A DNA stretch of 64,000 bases from Torreya grandis (GCA_037957365.1 JARHVA010000398.1:2158001-2222000); one strand, 5' to 3'; shown: positions 1 to 14,249, counted from the first letter of the stretch. Made by a program: numbers and translations. The notes: a model not told the origin generated them from the letters alone.

Positions 1-3000
1 AATTTCAAGGTGATAAGTTATCCATTGGGAAGTAATCAAAGGAGAATTCCTTTAGATAAAATGTTCAAACCTTCAGACATTTTTTTTGAAGAAACTTAGA
101 AAAGAAACCCTGAAGGCCCACCAAAGAAAGTCAAAAAGTACAAACTCAGAAAAGGAGAATTTCTTTAGACATTTTATCTAAAGGAATTCAAAATCTTGGG
201 AGCTCAAGGAATGAATGAGTGAGCAAGCAAAGAAAGGATCCTGGGAGAAAATAATAAGCACCGAGAGCCCAAATTACCAAGAAAAGGGAAAAAATAGCAA
301 AGAAGGGGAAAACAAGGTGGGTAACCCAGAACGTGGCCATGCGCACATAAGACAAAAGCTCAAAATGCTTCAAGTGGTGTAACAAGTTAAAGCATAGATC
401 CAAGGATGAACCAGACCAAGGCAGGTGGCACAAAGGTCATTAGTAGGAAAAGTAAATCCACTTAGGTGAAATAATCTCTATTGAAAACTAATAAAAGGAT
501 TGGTTGTGAACATTAAAGAGATCAGCCCGTGTTTTCTTATTTTTCTATTAATGAATATCCAGTTGCACTCAGCATTGAAGAGATCATGTCCCAATCAACA
601 TAACTTGGGGATGGCCTTATCGGTTGCTAGGAGGAGTAACCCATGATCTTGCATGCCCAGATAGCAACGATAGTGACTTAAGTACCTAAAGCATGGCTTT
701 CTCATACACAATTAAGAAAATATGGAAGCATCATGGGATTTTGGTCACTACAAGAGTGTTTAATATAGCATGGGTTTCATTTCCTTAATTAGTTAATGAT
801 TTATTTTCCAAGCTCTCTATATAATTGTAACTTCTCATTTTGAGGAGAATCTCTCAGCATTATATGGTGAAGCCCTGAAGGATTTACCTTGAATCAAAAG
901 AATTATTTTACCTCTAGTTGAGCTTGTACTTTTTCACATGTCTATGGTTTTATCTTATGTTCAGTCATTTCCTTTAATGCTTTCATAAGTTTATACTAAC
1001 ATATCTAATGTATTGTGAATTCTTCTCTACAGGTCAACAAGAAGTGTCCAACTCAGATTATAGGCACAGGTGAACAGAATATCAAATAGTGTGTCTTAGA
1101 ACATCTTTGGTACTTTCTTCCTCCCTATATCTCCATAGGATCCCCTATTGAAACATTGATGCAAGAAAGGTTATCATTTGAATGAAGTGTATGTTTTCTT
1201 CTCTCTAGTGTAAAGTATAAGTCAAGGCTGAGTAGATCAACTAGTTTGGTGCATCACCACATTAGTTAGGTTCTATTTTCAGTATCTATCTTTCTCTTTT
1301 CACCCCCCCCACATTATTAGTAGTAGGAAAATTAGGGCCTCAAGGTGCATCAAGGGGAGCTATCCCCTAATCTAGATATTCATCCCTCAAGTTTGTAACC
1401 CACAAAAAGAGGAATGTCTCCATTGTGCCACGTGGAGGAAGAGAGATGATTCTCCTTTTATAGGGTGCAATCCACAATGTCAAAAAAGCCTTAACAATAT
1501 CACATTGCTTTGGGGAAATGAATGAATGAATAAAATATTTTAATAATGTTTATGAGACCAAGAGCTATAACAACGTTATTCTGTACTAACACACCCACTT
1601 GACACAAGTGTTGTCTTATTAATTTTGCAAAATTTCTAATCCATTCTCAATACTAACTCTTCTACTATAGATCTTGATTAGTAACATTCCCTCTTCAAAC
1701 AGGTAAATTAAGTTATCAATCTTCACATTGTCTTTATACTCGATATAAATGTCATTATAAAATAGACATTACATAATGAAATGCCATACACATTACATAA
1801 TGTCATTATTCTGGGAATTGCACTTTACTCTCAAAACCATTCCCCTAACATTTTCTCAACGGTCCCCATCATATGGATCCGAATCAACCTTCCCCTCTTG
1901 TCTACCATTATCAATAGAAGATATATGCAGGAATGGTTTTTTTCAGTGATGAACATCTTGCAAAGCTAGTGTGGTTCGTGCTTTCAATAAATAGTTACAC
2001 AAGTCATCTTCCCTACATTGAAAAAATAATTGGAGATGATTTGGTTTTTGTCCTAGTGCCTATCATGCCATCATTTCCCACCTTTCAGTATATCATTAAA
2101 AATTCTATGTCAACTGATAAAATTTATGAGGTGAATATGTTGAAGTAGATCTGGGATCTCTTCTTACTACCCTAATGCAGGACAGGTTCTAGGGTAGAAT
2201 GCACGAAAATAGACACAGGATGATTCAAAGCACATCCTAAATTTCAAATATGAGATGAATAAAGATTGTGTCTTTCCTTGTTTTATTTAAAATAAAAATG
2301 TATAAAACATAAAGAAATGGTTATAATAAAAAAAATTAATTGTCTTTAAGCATTCATCATTTTTACATCTATTCTATCATTAATGTAATGTGATCCAAAA
2401 CATTGATATAAAATTATAAAAATTTATGTCATTAATGTAATGTGATCTGAAACATTGATATAAAAACATTTAGGATTTATTACCTTTATTAATTAAGAAA
2501 TGATGAAAATTTAAAAAGGTGATCAAAAGTCACATAAAAACATAAAACCATGCAAATAAATAACTAACCTTTAAACTATTAAATAAATGAAAGGGAGGAA
2601 TGGCAGAGAATAAGAAAGTTTGTGTATGAATCTAAGAAGGGAGAATATGAGATGAAGTTTAATTGGTGGAGAATGCTTCTTTACAAGGACTGCACTAAAG
2701 TTTTTTTTAATTGAAATATGGATGATATTTATAAAGAAAAAATATAATATATGTATGATCAAAAAGACATGTGATATGATAGTACACCCAAAACCAAAAT
2801 ATATTAGGAGAAAACTAAACAATAAATTATTAAAATTTTATTGCATCATAGTTGATATCGGCAGTTCAAGAAATAAAAGAAAACTAAACAACAAATTAAG
2901 CGACTGGAACCATAAACCCCATAAATGGAGGAGGAGGTGGTAGAGAACCATCAAATTTATTGCCCCAATCTCCCTAGTGGAGGGGAGAGGTATCAGGTAT

Positions 3001-3430
3001 GGTCCAACCATCATCTTGTTTATTTTCTTCTTTATTCTCTTCTTCCACTTTTTCATTTTAAACATGGTAGAGGGAAATAATAAGAGCCAACCAAGGGAAC
3101 TTCCCTTGTCCATCTACACTTAGATGGACAAACCTTGCATGGTCAAGATTAGTATTGGGTGACGATCACCCTCCAAATCCTTTGGATGGAGTCTCTAACT
3201 ATGAGAAGGGGGAGGGGTGGAAAATATCGAATAGCTCTGTGATCTACTATGACCCCACCAATTTTGTTCTTTATGTTAAAAGTTGTGTTGGGATATTATT
3301 TTAGCACTCTATTGATTTTACATGGGGCACTACCCTAGTGGTCAAGAAGAGTGTGAAGATGCCTAACCTCCATTTCTAATTTATTGGCTTGAACTTGAAT
3401 TTGAAGCATGACATTAGATAAGACAGATTC
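1..3430. other. Anonymous AT-rich DNA, no gene recognised
   Basis: No reading frame here resembles a known protein. The open stretches are all under about 95 codons, have low-complexity hydrophobic or Lys/Asn-rich translations, and overlap on both strands, as expected by chance in AT-rich DNA. A TATA-like stretch (ctctatataatt) lies near 815-826, followed by a pyrimidine-rich ctctacag at about 1025-1032 that could be an old splice acceptor. Together they could be a decayed LTR leader, but nothing confirms it. A C8 homopolymer lies near 1302-1310. Confidence 0.5.
44..189. repeat. 21-bp perfect inverted repeat
   Basis: Arms at 44-64 and 169-189 are exact reverse complements over 21 bases (arm core gaattcctttagataaaat), separated by about 104 bp. 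A partial third relative of the arm (ggagaatttctttagac) lies in the spacer next to the right arm. It is the edge of something repetitive or a fold-back. No terminal duplication or element could be recognised around it. Confidence 0.6.
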
Positions 3431-6400
3431 TGTTATACATAAAAAAAATCTTTGTTTAAGCTTTCTTTATTAAAAGTAGTAGTTTTCTTATATTTCCATA
3501 GAATAAAAAGGATTTCAATGTAAAAGATATGCCATATTTGCTTGTACTTCTCAAGGAGGAGGACATAATCCCCTTAAATGATAATGCTTCAAGTGAAAGG
3601 GTCAAGACTAAAGGGTTGGAAGAATGAATGAATCCAATTCTAAGTATCCTAAACTCTAACACAAAACCAAAAAATGTGCCTAAGGGACTTAGTATGACCA
3701 CAAGTAAGACATCTGGGAGGATGAATCCCCATGTGAAGTAACCTTTTTCTCATAAGGAGACTTTGGTATAACAAACACCAAGGAAAAATGGCTTCACAAG
3801 TTTGACTATAGGAGACTAGACATAATGAAATCTCCTATTCAAAATAAATGGGGAGCTACTAATATTCCATCATTTGTTGATCATTTTCCAAGGAGTGCTA
3901 TTTGGGGAGAGCCACTGATAACCAAGCCAAGGTTGATACTAAAGCATAGGAGTGGAGGTAAGCCAATGTCAGTCCTTCCACTATCAAGGAAAACCTTTAA
4001 CACCAATTTTATCCAATGCATAATCAAGCACAACCATTGGAATATTATAAAATGGCTAAAAATCTTGAGCATTAATCCTAAATTTTGTTTTGAGTTTATC
4101 TTAGGTGAGCCAAGATTTGGTACACTTGTAAAAAATATCCCCCAAAACTTTAATGTCTTGACAAAGGAGCCTTAAATATTTAATTTTGGGAGTTTTTGCT
4201 AAAGGTTTCTCAGTGATAGAGATAATGAGAGACCACCATAGAGAATGAGAATTAATAGATTGGCTAGACCTAAATCTATCCCCTTTCCAAATCAGCCATG
4301 GCTTGACCGCTTCCATGCTTTCTAGATACTTTTGACAACAAAGGTTCTAGTAATATTAACAATAACTAGGGTGATAAGGAGAGTTTGAAATCCCAAGTTC
4401 CTCCAAGCCTTTTTTTCATAAGCACACCCTACAAAAATACAATTCTTAATAAGAATTTTCAAGGCCTCCAAGCCTTCAATAACTTTGATAGTCTATTTGG
4501 CACCTAAAGCAAGCCCTTATTTAGCAATGTCAATCAACCAAAGGCATCCTACTTGTTTGGGATGATAACAAATATACCAAGAAACTCTCTAAAAACCTTT
4601 TCTACCTTCAAAGTTGACCAACAAAAATTCCTTGACCAATTTTTCAAGTTTCTCATAGACTACCTTTGAGGGGGCCCAACAAGAAGAAGAATACACAAGT
4701 GACAACTAGAACTTTGGAACATATTTGAAAATTTATAGCTAGAGACAGAGGTTTGGTAATCTAATAGGAAAAATTTCTCTCTGCATTAAGAACAACATAG
4801 CTCCATAGGTCCACAAAAGAAGCTTGAAAATCCAAAGGAATGCCTAGGAATTTGAACATTTATCCAAATAGGTAAAAGACCATAACTTTGTCTAAAACAC
4901 ATAGTCTTGGCCCACTGAATCCTAGAGCCAGAAGCTAAGCAAAATGTTTGGAGTCATTCCATGGCACTTTGGAAAACCTCTTCATTATCTTGAAGTATGA
5001 GAAATGAATCATCAATGAAATGCCCATTAACAATCTAGTTTTAAGGAGTAGCAAAAGGACTTATGCCTTTGATAAGCCCTCTAGAAGTAGTGTCTTAACG
5101 AGTAGCCAAATCCCTTAACAACAAGAATATAAAGAGATGGGGAAAGAGGGCAACCCTATCTGATAGATAAAAACAAACCAAAGATCTCATATTGATGGCC
5201 ATTGATAGCAAGATAAAGATAGGTGACCTAGAAATGAGTTTGAACAAAGATAATGAACTTGGGACCAAACTCTAAATATTGAAACATGGCTAAGATGAAA
5301 GGTCATTATATCATATCATAGGACTTTTCAAAAGATGAATAATTATTTCTACTTAGAAGTGTGAGCCCATTCCATACCTTTCCAAACCTTAAGGATGTTG
5401 TCCAAGATGTAATAGCCTTGATGAACCCAGTTTGCTTAGATTGGACAATTGAGAGACGCAGATGTCTAATACTAAGAGTTATAACCTTGGCTATAATCTT
5501 GTATGAGAGATTCAAAAGAGTAATAAGCCTCTAGTTAGATATAATCTTAGGATCCCCAGTCTTAATAATGAATTTAATATTACCCCTATTGATTAACATA
5601 CCTAAAGAACATTTAAAAAGAGCTTCCAAATAAAAATTTTGCAAATCAGGTTCTACATAGTCCCAAAGAGATTGGTAGAACTCACAAGGAAAACCATCAA
5701 TGCCCGCAGCTTTGTCTTGGGCCATATCCAACACAACTTTATGAATTTCCCCTATGGAAAAGGATTTTTCACAAGCCACCCTTTGACTTGGGGAGAGCTT
5801 GCAAGGAACAACATCAAGGAATTTTTCAAAGACATTATTTGAGCCTTTAAGGATGGTTGAGATAGAAAAACCTATTTATAATGCTTAAAAAAAACTTGAA
5901 GGATCTCTGAGAGACTAGTTAAATGCACACCAACATCCTTAATAGCTTTTATTTTTTTATTAGTATTTGATCCCTCAAATTGCTAAATAATTCCTTTAAA
6001 ACTCTATCACCAATTTTGAAGCAATGAATGCAAGCTCAAATTTGTGCCCCATAGGCTTGGTGAAGTTTAGAAAGATTAATCTCATGCCTTAATGGCCACT
6101 TGGTTTTATAGAGACTCATCCAGGGGGGTTTTTATAAAACTTAAGAAAGGTAGTTGTATTATATCACAAAGGCTGAATTTTCCCACTTTCTGATGGATGC
6201 CAATCATTTGCCAAAAAAGTGAAGAAAGGTGGTAGTGTGGGAATATGTCAGTTCCAGCAAATCAATCCACCCAATGTCCCCAAAAGGATGAGGATTAAGA
6301 TTCCAAAATATCTTGATGTGGGCAAGGGTTTGAGGATGCTACAGATGAGAAGTATTCATATAAAACTAATTATTATACATTTTGCTGGGAGGGTCAGACC

Positions 6401-7900
6401 ATTCCATAAAAAATTTGATAGGAAGATGATCTAAGAGGACATCTGAGATTACAATCATAAGCTGATCAAAAGTTTGAGTAAAGTAGAAGATATTTTGGTT
6501 TGAGATAAGGGCCCTATCTAGTCTCTTGAGTACATGTTCATTTCCTTACAAAATTTTGACCAAGTGAATAAATTTGTAGGGTAGGAATGCCGACAATGGT
6601 GATTCAGATCAAACATGACAAGTTTGTTGCACAAATAAAACTAGGTTTATCCTTCACTAGCATACCATCACATCAAAATAACCCCTTCCTTGTCTTCTAA
6701 TGATTCAATCATATTAAATTCTTCATAATAAATCTAGTGGTCCATGGGAAGATAATTTTCCATCCACTTCCAAAGAGTTGTCCTTTCAACCACATCATTG
6801 GAGGCATAAATATTCACAAGACCAAGGATCCTTCTATCAAAATTAAAAATTGTCTAAATTACATAGTTAGATGGGTCCACTCCCTAATATATTATAAAAG
6901 ATGCAGAGAGGCACAATCATAGTGATTAAGCCACTACCTCCTACCTCATTTCTATACATTTGAGAAGTAGCATTGGGCCAAATGACTTGAGATGCCATTT
7001 GAAGGGCAAAACCAACTATTTTAACTTCTTGTAGACATAAGATATGAATATCTAAAAACTTTTGACAGTGGCCCTGCACCAAGTAATTACATGTTGGATC
7101 AATTAAATCATAAATATTCTAAGAGAAAACATTCATTGGAAACTATCAAGGTTCATGATTTCTCCCTCTTGGCCTTATAACATCGATCACTCAAGAAAGT
7201 ATGTTGATGGATTTTTGTGATAAAATCCACAAGCATAATAGGCTACCTCTTAGGTTGATAAAACTCATTTTCTTCATTGTCAAGAGAGGTACTCTTTGAA
7301 CAATGAGTCACATGATGGTGTGGAGAGGAAGGGGTTTATCATGGGTTTGCATATTGGATAATAGCCATTTACATATGTGTGTCTTGTGCATGAAATAAAT
7401 AAAGCCTAGGAGTCATGGATTCTTATGCTTTAAGAATCACATTGACAAGGTGGGGAACACAAAGGCTTGATGCCATGGGGTATCCAATTCATTTGCACCC
7501 AAATTTAAATCATGGATTTAGTCAAAATACAACCCATAAAATATCCTATAAGGGTATGAGTCTCAAGCCACTGGTAAGCACTATCAAAAGTAGGCAAATC
7601 CAGTAAAATATGAGGAGAATCTTGAGTAAGGGGTACATTACCTTATGGTATACATTCATAACAAACTTGCATGCTCATTTTGGTGCCATGATTACTTTCT
7701 TCCAATTGAGATGCATCAAATGATGCAAGATTCTGAGGGGGGCATTAAATAAGGAAAAGACTACCCAAAGGTCAGAATCCCAAGGTGCAAAAGTAATAAC
7801 TACAAAGGTGGATTAAAAATCCTGCAGGGCTGAGACAATTGATGGTGGTATGACAAAAGAAGCCCTAATCAAGACCAAACATTACAAGTTTTACTTGTTC
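3430..7900 (-). mobile_element. Decayed plant LINE (L1-type)
   Basis: Read on the minus strand, this stretch carries in correct order an exonuclease/endonuclease/phosphatase-type endonuclease start, a non-LTR reverse transcriptase and a C-terminal zf-RVT domain, the layout of plant L1 ORF2. The segment 7140-7900, upstream of the endonuclease, would be ORF1. Its minus translation is broken and only weakly suggestive, so the 5' limit is uncertain. No poly(A) tail or target-site duplication could be fixed, and the 3' limit (near 3430-3460) is where similarity is lost. Confidence 0.75.
3640..7140 (-). pseudogene. LINE ORF2 remnant: endonuclease, reverse transcriptase, zf-RVT
   Basis: ORF2 of a LINE nicks target DNA and primes reverse transcription there. 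On the minus strand the start near 7138 reads MNVFS then NIYDLIDPT, the endonuclease N-terminus, followed by DIHILCLQEVK, the conserved catalytic-glutamate segment (about 7050-6990). The fingers motif DKAAGIDGFPCEFYQSLWD of the RT is at about 5720-5660. YKIIAKV and then QSKQTGFIKA follow at 5500-5420, and the catalytic box HFIDDSFLI lies near 5020, where FADD is usual. The zinc-binding end (CLTCGHTKSLRHIFWFC) is at about 3715-3660. Many frameshifts and stops break it, so it is inactive. Open pieces survive at 5531-5779, 5306-5515 and 6867-7082. The family assignment is firm; the exact ends are not. Confidence 0.78.
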
Positions 7901-8670
7901 TTTTTGTTCCTTTAAATCATACCAAACCTTATTTCAACTTGTAAACAAGATAGCCAGTTCACCAAAGTTTTATTTCCTAGAGGTATAGAAATAAGGGATG
8001 AGGTCAAGTGCAAATATGAAGTTATTTCAATGCTTTTATCTAAGAGTAGCTAATTTTTTTCTAACTATACAAAAATTTATGTTTATAAATTTTAAGAATT
8101 GAAACAAAATCATTATTATATGTTTTCTAAAATGGAACAAATACATTAATTTAATTAAATGTGTAATTGTTATTTGGTAAAAATAAATCTTATAATTGTT
8201 TAGCAGGTATTGTAAATTTTGAGCCCCGACAACTAGTTGGGGATGATGTTAGTCTTACTGAGTAACTATTGCTCCATAAATTTATGAGAAAAAACTATTA
8301 TTTACAATTTTATAGTATAACAAATAGCATGGGACACCCTCAAACATAAGAATAGGATTAGAAGTCCCCTCCATAGAACCACTACCTTAGAAGAAGCTTT
8401 CACAATCAATAATGACTACCAAGTTTAATGGAAGTTAATCTCCATAGTTAGTAATTTTAGGGGACCACTCTCACATTAAAAATAAGAGCCTAGGACTCTT
8501 TTATAGGACTAAAAATCCAAAAGTAACTGATTATTTATGTCAAATTAATGAAAGTCAATCTTGGTACTTAATTGTAGGTAATTAATGGAAGTTAATATGA
8601 CATTATTGGGTGAAGGTTGAAAGAAAAAATGAATTAAGGAAATGTATAGGGAAGTAGTAATATTATGTAT
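7900..8670. other. No gene seen
   Basis: AT-rich sequence with no open frame above background and no match to other parts of the window that I could find by eye. Confidence 0.5.
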
Positions 8671-8675
8671 GATTC

Positions 8676-9850
8676 CCTACTATAAATTTAGTAAAATTAA
8701 TCTCATGGAGTTGCAAAAGTATTATTAATGCTTAAAAAAATTATTCCTAAACTTTTTGAGTAGCGATTGCTTCAGAAATTACTTTATAGCCTAGGCAAGT
8801 AGTAAGGGGCACAAAAAAATATATACCCACTTGAAATTTATTTCGCTTTCTTTTATCACATGGAATACTTGCATGTGATTCCCTCCAAAAAAAAATTATC
8901 CAATATTTTGTTGGGGCAATTAAACATAATAAAATAATTCATGGGACCACTTCCATATGGGCTTGAGTTTTCTAAGCAATCATTTTAGAGAAAATTTATG
9001 AAATGCATGGGACCATACATAATAATCATCTCCTATAATTTATCAGTAGTAACCTCTTAAAAAATAATTAGGTAGCCTCTAGCAAGGGACTCCTACATTC
9101 GCATAGAGGGGTGCAGATTTCAAACAAAAAAAAAACTATTTCCTTGGCCAATATATTGTGAATCGGTAATTTTAATATTGGAACACATTAATATATCTAT
9201 TATTAATCAAAAAATCATATTCATATAAACATGGTTATAAAAATAAAGCATTCAATTCGTATGCATGGCCCAACCTTCACATCGGTAAGAAAACACAGTT
9301 CAAAATATAAAAAAACAAAGTCCACCATATTATAAAAAAAAACACATAACCTTAACTGTGACCCGAAAAGGTGGTGGAGGTGGATCATCCTCAATAGAAT
9401 GGGTGCTACAATTAGTTGAAAAAGGATTGAGAAACACCTAACCATATTGAATGGTTTTAGAGGGGCTAAAGTGACAGTGATTCCCTAAATAGAAGATGAT
9501 TGAACATAACTATCAATTGAAACACCCCAACATAGATGAGATTCATGGCAATGGGCCAATGAGAGACTACCCATGCAACTGAGGCGGAGAGGATAACTTG
9601 TCACGATTGTGAGAGTAGCTCTTTCGAACCTTAGGTGTTGGAGGAGGGTATCCATACAATGGTAGTTCTGGGGGGACATGTTGATAGTGTAGGGAGCACT
9701 ACCATAGTGGTTGATCAACTCCTAAAATTATTTAAAAATTGATCGCCACCTTATTAGTTTGAACTTCTATCTGCATAAGAGCCAAAGAGATAACAATCAC
9801 CTTGTCATTAACAAAAAACTATGAAATGGCTGTTCATTACTAAAAATAGT
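8676..9850 (+). repeat. Dispersed repeat R1, copy a
   Basis: This stretch aligns in the same orientation with 61,566-62,790. Shared blocks include tcatggagttgaaaag-like starts, tagcctaggcaagtagtaagg, acttgcatgtgattccctcc, and the gtggtggaggtgg segment near 9370. Divergence is substantial and includes indels, so the family is old. On the minus strand the second half gives Pro-rich and His-rich short frames (for example 9485-9718), but the two copies do not keep a common open frame. The nature of the element is unknown; no termini were recognised. Confidence 0.65.
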
Positions 9851-10289
9851 TGAATTTATAGATTTCCATAGCTAAAATAAAATTATAGCTTTAAATAAGT
9901 TCCATATAAAATAAATGTATGACGACCAAAAAATTCTATCCTAAAAAAACACCATGCACCAAGAGAAGAGCTCTAGGTGGAAAAGTTAGAAAAGGTTGTG
10001 GATCCATTGATATGCAGACTGATCTCTTGGATGTATCTAAAGAGATGTTTAAAGGACTCAAGTCTAGAGCATGCCAAGTGAACATGGATGCTCCTACATA
10101 ATACACATTGGCAAACAAAAAAATATGAGCTCTTGCTCTTGTGCCTTCTAAAATCTATACTATATTATTTCTCATTTTGTAGTTTTTGATGTGTTTATCC
10201 ATGTTGTATCCTTAATTTATTAGTCCTTCCACTTAACCATGTATTCTTTATACTTTGTCATGTGTCTATTTTATGAATCTAAATTCAAT

Positions 10290-11330
10290 CACTCTTTCTA
10301 CTCATGCACTTTCTTAGGCATTTGAGCTCTCAAATTAAATTCTTCAGAATCTAGGTTTGGGTATTCATTACTCTACCATTCATGATATAGATATAAATTT
10401 TCTATAATTAAAATAGGTGATGTGTATATTCATTTAGGTAACTCTATCTCATATGCATTTGTCACAAAATTTTACAATACTTTTCATGGCCCAACCTTTT
10501 TCCACTTAAACTTATTATAAGTCCCCTTCATAAATATTTATTTTCTCAATTGTGCTAAGACTAAGTCTTACACCTTATATTCCACTTATCTTCTTTGACA
10601 TCTACATGTTGCATGTACTATGCAATGCTCATTTCTAATTGTTCATGTACTTACTGATATAAGTTACACATATTCAAAAAATATTTTTCTTTAGCACTTT
10701 GTCTTTGCTCATCTTTGATTTCACGTAATTATATGACTCCTCTTGGACTTGACCCATAAACAATATAAAATGGTGTTTTTCTAGTACTCAAATTAGTTAA
10801 ATTGTTATAAGCAAACTCACTTGTGTTATGACTTAATCCCATGTTCTTGGATTTCCTTTAGTCAAGCACTGCAATAAGTCACCAAGACTTTTTTTTACCA
10901 CCTCCATCCATCCATCTAACTGATGATGATATGCTAAATTTAAATATATCTTTGTACTCAAATTATTCCATAATGTCCTCCAAAAATGTCCAACAAAATT
11001 CATATCTATGTTTGATATTATGTTGCATATTAATCCATGTAACCTTACAACTTCACCAAAAAACAAGTTAGTAATGCATGTCGCATTACTAATCTTCTCA
11101 GAAGTGAAAAAATGTGTTATCTATTATAATCTATCCATAATTATAAATATGGTTTGTGTCCTTTGTGTTATGGGAAATATTAAAATAAAAACCATGCTAA
11201 TATCTTCACATGGTTTCTCTTGAATTGGTAATGGTTGATAGAACCATGCATTATGACGTTTCCCTTTTGTCAATTGGAAATTTTCACACTCCGGCACATA
11301 CTTGCACGCATATAATATCATTTTGAGCCA
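10290..11330 (-). pseudogene. Gypsy integrase remnant
   Basis: Integrase inserts the cDNA. The zinc-binding end and start of the core are at 11321-11124 (CENFQLTKGKRHNAWFYQPLP, then SMVFILIFPITQRTQ). The core continues at 11066-10833 with EVVRLHGLICNIISN then HFWRTLWNNL and YHHQLDGWMEVVKKSLG, retaining the aspartate and glutamate region of the D,D-35-E site. The C-terminal domain is recognisable down to about 10,300, ending in FNAYEIELP-like and SPIFNVSDLY-like pieces after frameshifts. This is a dead copy in the chromovirus-like style of gypsy elements; the lineage is an inference. Confidence 0.82.
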
Positions 11331-11899
11331 TGAATAATTCTAAACCAATGACATCTACATTTTTTCATAACCATAATTACTTTATAAACCTCCATTATGT
11401 TTCTTATCAATTAAATTATTGCAAATTAAACCCCTTGGTATACATGATTACACTCCTTAGAATAACAATCCTTCTTACATGAAATAATTTAGCCATGGTG
11501 TTTTGTCACCACTCACTAGTTTTACACATGCTTTCCATGCTTATTTTAAATATTCATCTTCTTTATACATCTCTTTCATATAATCAAATCCTATGACTTC
11601 CACTCATATCTAGTTCAACAATAAAACTCTTCTACTCAATGCATCTGTAACTCTGTTTGAATTATCACTCCTATGTTTCAACACAAATGAGTAACTATGT
11701 AGGAATTCAACCCACTTCATATGTCTTTGGTTCAACTTTCTTAGAATACTTATGGATTACAGTGCTTAATGATTTGCATACAACACAAACCAATTAGGCA
11801 ATAAATAATGCCTCTAGTTTGAGTGCTTGGACTAGGTATAAAACTCATGATCATATACTGAATAATGCTTTTTTTCACATCATTTAGTTCCTCACTAAA

Positions 11900-13400
11900 G
11901 ATCTATAGGTCTACCTTCTTGATTCATCATTTCTTCTATTTTTTCACCACTCATAATACATTATTGAAATATAGAAATGTCATTACTAGTTGTTCAATCA
12001 CTTTCTTATTCAATAACTAGAAACTATCTTTTGTTTTATGTTCTATACATACTCTTTTTTATATTTATGCATCACTTCAATGATTTTGTGTATGTCCCAC
12101 TGAAAGTCCTGATGAAATTTATGTAAAAATGCACAAGTTCATGAAATTTTTGTGCTTCAAATGTGCTCCTAAGTGACAACTAGCCACGTATAAATCACAC
12201 TTTTTTTGAATCCATCTTCAAATATTCTCGAGATATTATAAAACCAAAGTATACTAACTCTTCCTTTGTGAAGTTACATTTATTCAAATTTATAGAAACA
12301 TTTCATCTCACAATATATACAACACTTGTCTCAAATGTACTAAGTGTTCTTCTATTTTACTAAAAATACCTATGTCATCAAGATACTATGAAAAAATTAT
12401 CGAACAATGGTTTCAACACTTCATTCATGAGTATCATAAATTCACTTGATGTGTTATTTAATCCAAATGGCATGACTAACCATTTGTACAATCCTTCCTA
12501 CATTTTAAATTCAATGTTCCATTCATCACCTTCCCTTATGTGAATATGGTGATATCCACTCTTCACGTCAATCTTTGTGAAGTATTTCATTCCACTTAAT
12601 AAATACATCAAATCATCCATGCATGGTAATGGAAATATATACTTGATAGTAATCTTCTTAATGGCTCTGAAATTAGTGCACATCTTCCATTCTCACTTTT
12701 CTTAGGTGATAACACTGAGATAACTTCACACAAACTTAGACTTTTTCTTATCAACTCTTTACCCAATAACACTTGAACTTGTATTTACACATTTTCATTG
12801 TTATAGGTGTCAATATATATGTCACTTTATTCAATAAACTTGAACCTATAATAAAATGCATGTGATGACTGATTTGCATGGATGGAAACCTATCTAATAT
12901 ATTACTTGAAACAATTTATATGAACAAACTCAACAACTCCTTTACTTTGTATGCAAGTATTTATTCAGTTGAGTATGCACTTAAAACATTTTTAGACTTT
13001 GTTATTAATGCATAACAAGTGTTTTTTTCTCTTCTTTCGAGAATTATTTCTTGAAATCAAGAATATTCTTAAACCTTTGTCCTATTATTCACTCTTATTC
13101 TTTAAGGGATTTAACATGTATTTTACTCCATCCTTCATTAATATATAGGTATTTGTGTAACTATCAATCTACACCCTCATTTAAAATTTATAAACCCTCC
13201 CAAATAACACATGGCAAATGTTTATGGGCATTATATTATACAAAACTTCATCTATGTATGAATTAATCTAAAATCTTACAATATATTGGTCATTCACTAG
13301 AATCTGATGTCCTTTCAACCAAAAATGCAATCTATATGGATTTGGATGTGTAATCCTCTTCAAAGAATGCTTTTAAACCATATTTTGCAAAACAAGATTA
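11900..13400 (-). pseudogene. Gypsy protease linker and reverse transcriptase remnant
   Basis: The linker between protease and RT is visible at about 13350-13270 as THPNPYRLHFWLKGHQILV. The RT core at 12683-12498 reads TNFRAIKKITIKYIFPLP, followed by DDLMYLLSGMKYFTKIDVKSGYHHI, a classic gypsy RT block. The catalytic box YLDD is intact at 12374-12385 (minus strand) but lies in a different frame from the preceding block, so at least one indel separates them. RNase H sequence should follow toward 11500 but is too eroded to delimit. Confidence 0.8.
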
Positions 13401-13639
13401 TCAATACTGATAAAAAATCAGCTCACAACACTTACTTCTAGATTTATAAATGGTTTTGAATATATTCTTCCTTTGCATGAGACTATTCTTATCTTTTTCA
13501 AGTTTTGACATTACCCCCTTCATCATGATAGCTTCTCCAATTTATAGTTCATTTGTGTTATAAATAGACACAATAATTTCTTCATCTTCTTGTGCCATAT
13601 GTTTATTCACATCATCTATTCTACTGCCTTAATTGTGCA

Positions 13640-14240
13640 TATTTGGACACTCAAATGCTCTATGTCTAATTTCACCACATATAAAACATGTACTCATGAA
13701 TCCTCTTCCTCTACCTCATCCATATGATCTTCTACCTCTGATAATATTTCCTCTACCTCTTTACACATTAGTAGCATTTCACTAAGAATTACTAGCTTCT
13801 CCTCCAAGCACAAAGTAACCTATGCCACTACGTCCTTATCTCACAAGTGTAAAAAAATTAATTTCCTCACACTATGCCTTGCTATCTTTAAGATAAATTC
13901 TCCTCAGAGTTTAAAATACACTAATAGGATTCTACAAAATATCACTACTAGAACATACTATACTCATAATGAATGGAATAGCATAATCCATTCAATTACC
14001 TTGAGATCTTCTCGATGTTATCTTCAATATGATTTGCTAAAATGGTGAGTCTATAAAAATATTTAGTGTAATATTTCACACTCAACTCCCTCTATTTCAA
14101 ATTGTAACTTATTGAACAAATTTAACTAGTAATCAAAATAATTGTATTTAGCCTTCAACTTCACAACCAATCAATCCTAAGTTTTGATCTTATCTTTACC
14201 TCTTAGAGTTATTTCTACTTGCACATGCTCCCAGTATCAA
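13640..14240 (-). pseudogene. Gypsy gag remnant with CCHC zinc knuckle
   Basis: Gag forms the virus-like particle. Minus-strand translation near 14120-13960 shows LFNKLQ, then after a frameshift SVKYYTKYFYRLTI and HIEDNIEKISR, the tail of a Retrotrans_gag domain. About 300 bp downstream, at 13690-13640, CFICGEIRHRAFECPN is a full CX2CX4HX4C nucleic-acid-binding knuckle. Frameshifts and stops make it non-functional. Confidence 0.7.
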
Positions 14241-14249
14241 GATGTGTGA

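Noticed and set aside
2880..3440. A third copy of dispersed repeat R1
   Set aside because: Only short matches (ggaggaggtggtag, a gcactaccctagtggt block) could be seen; too little to separate from chance.
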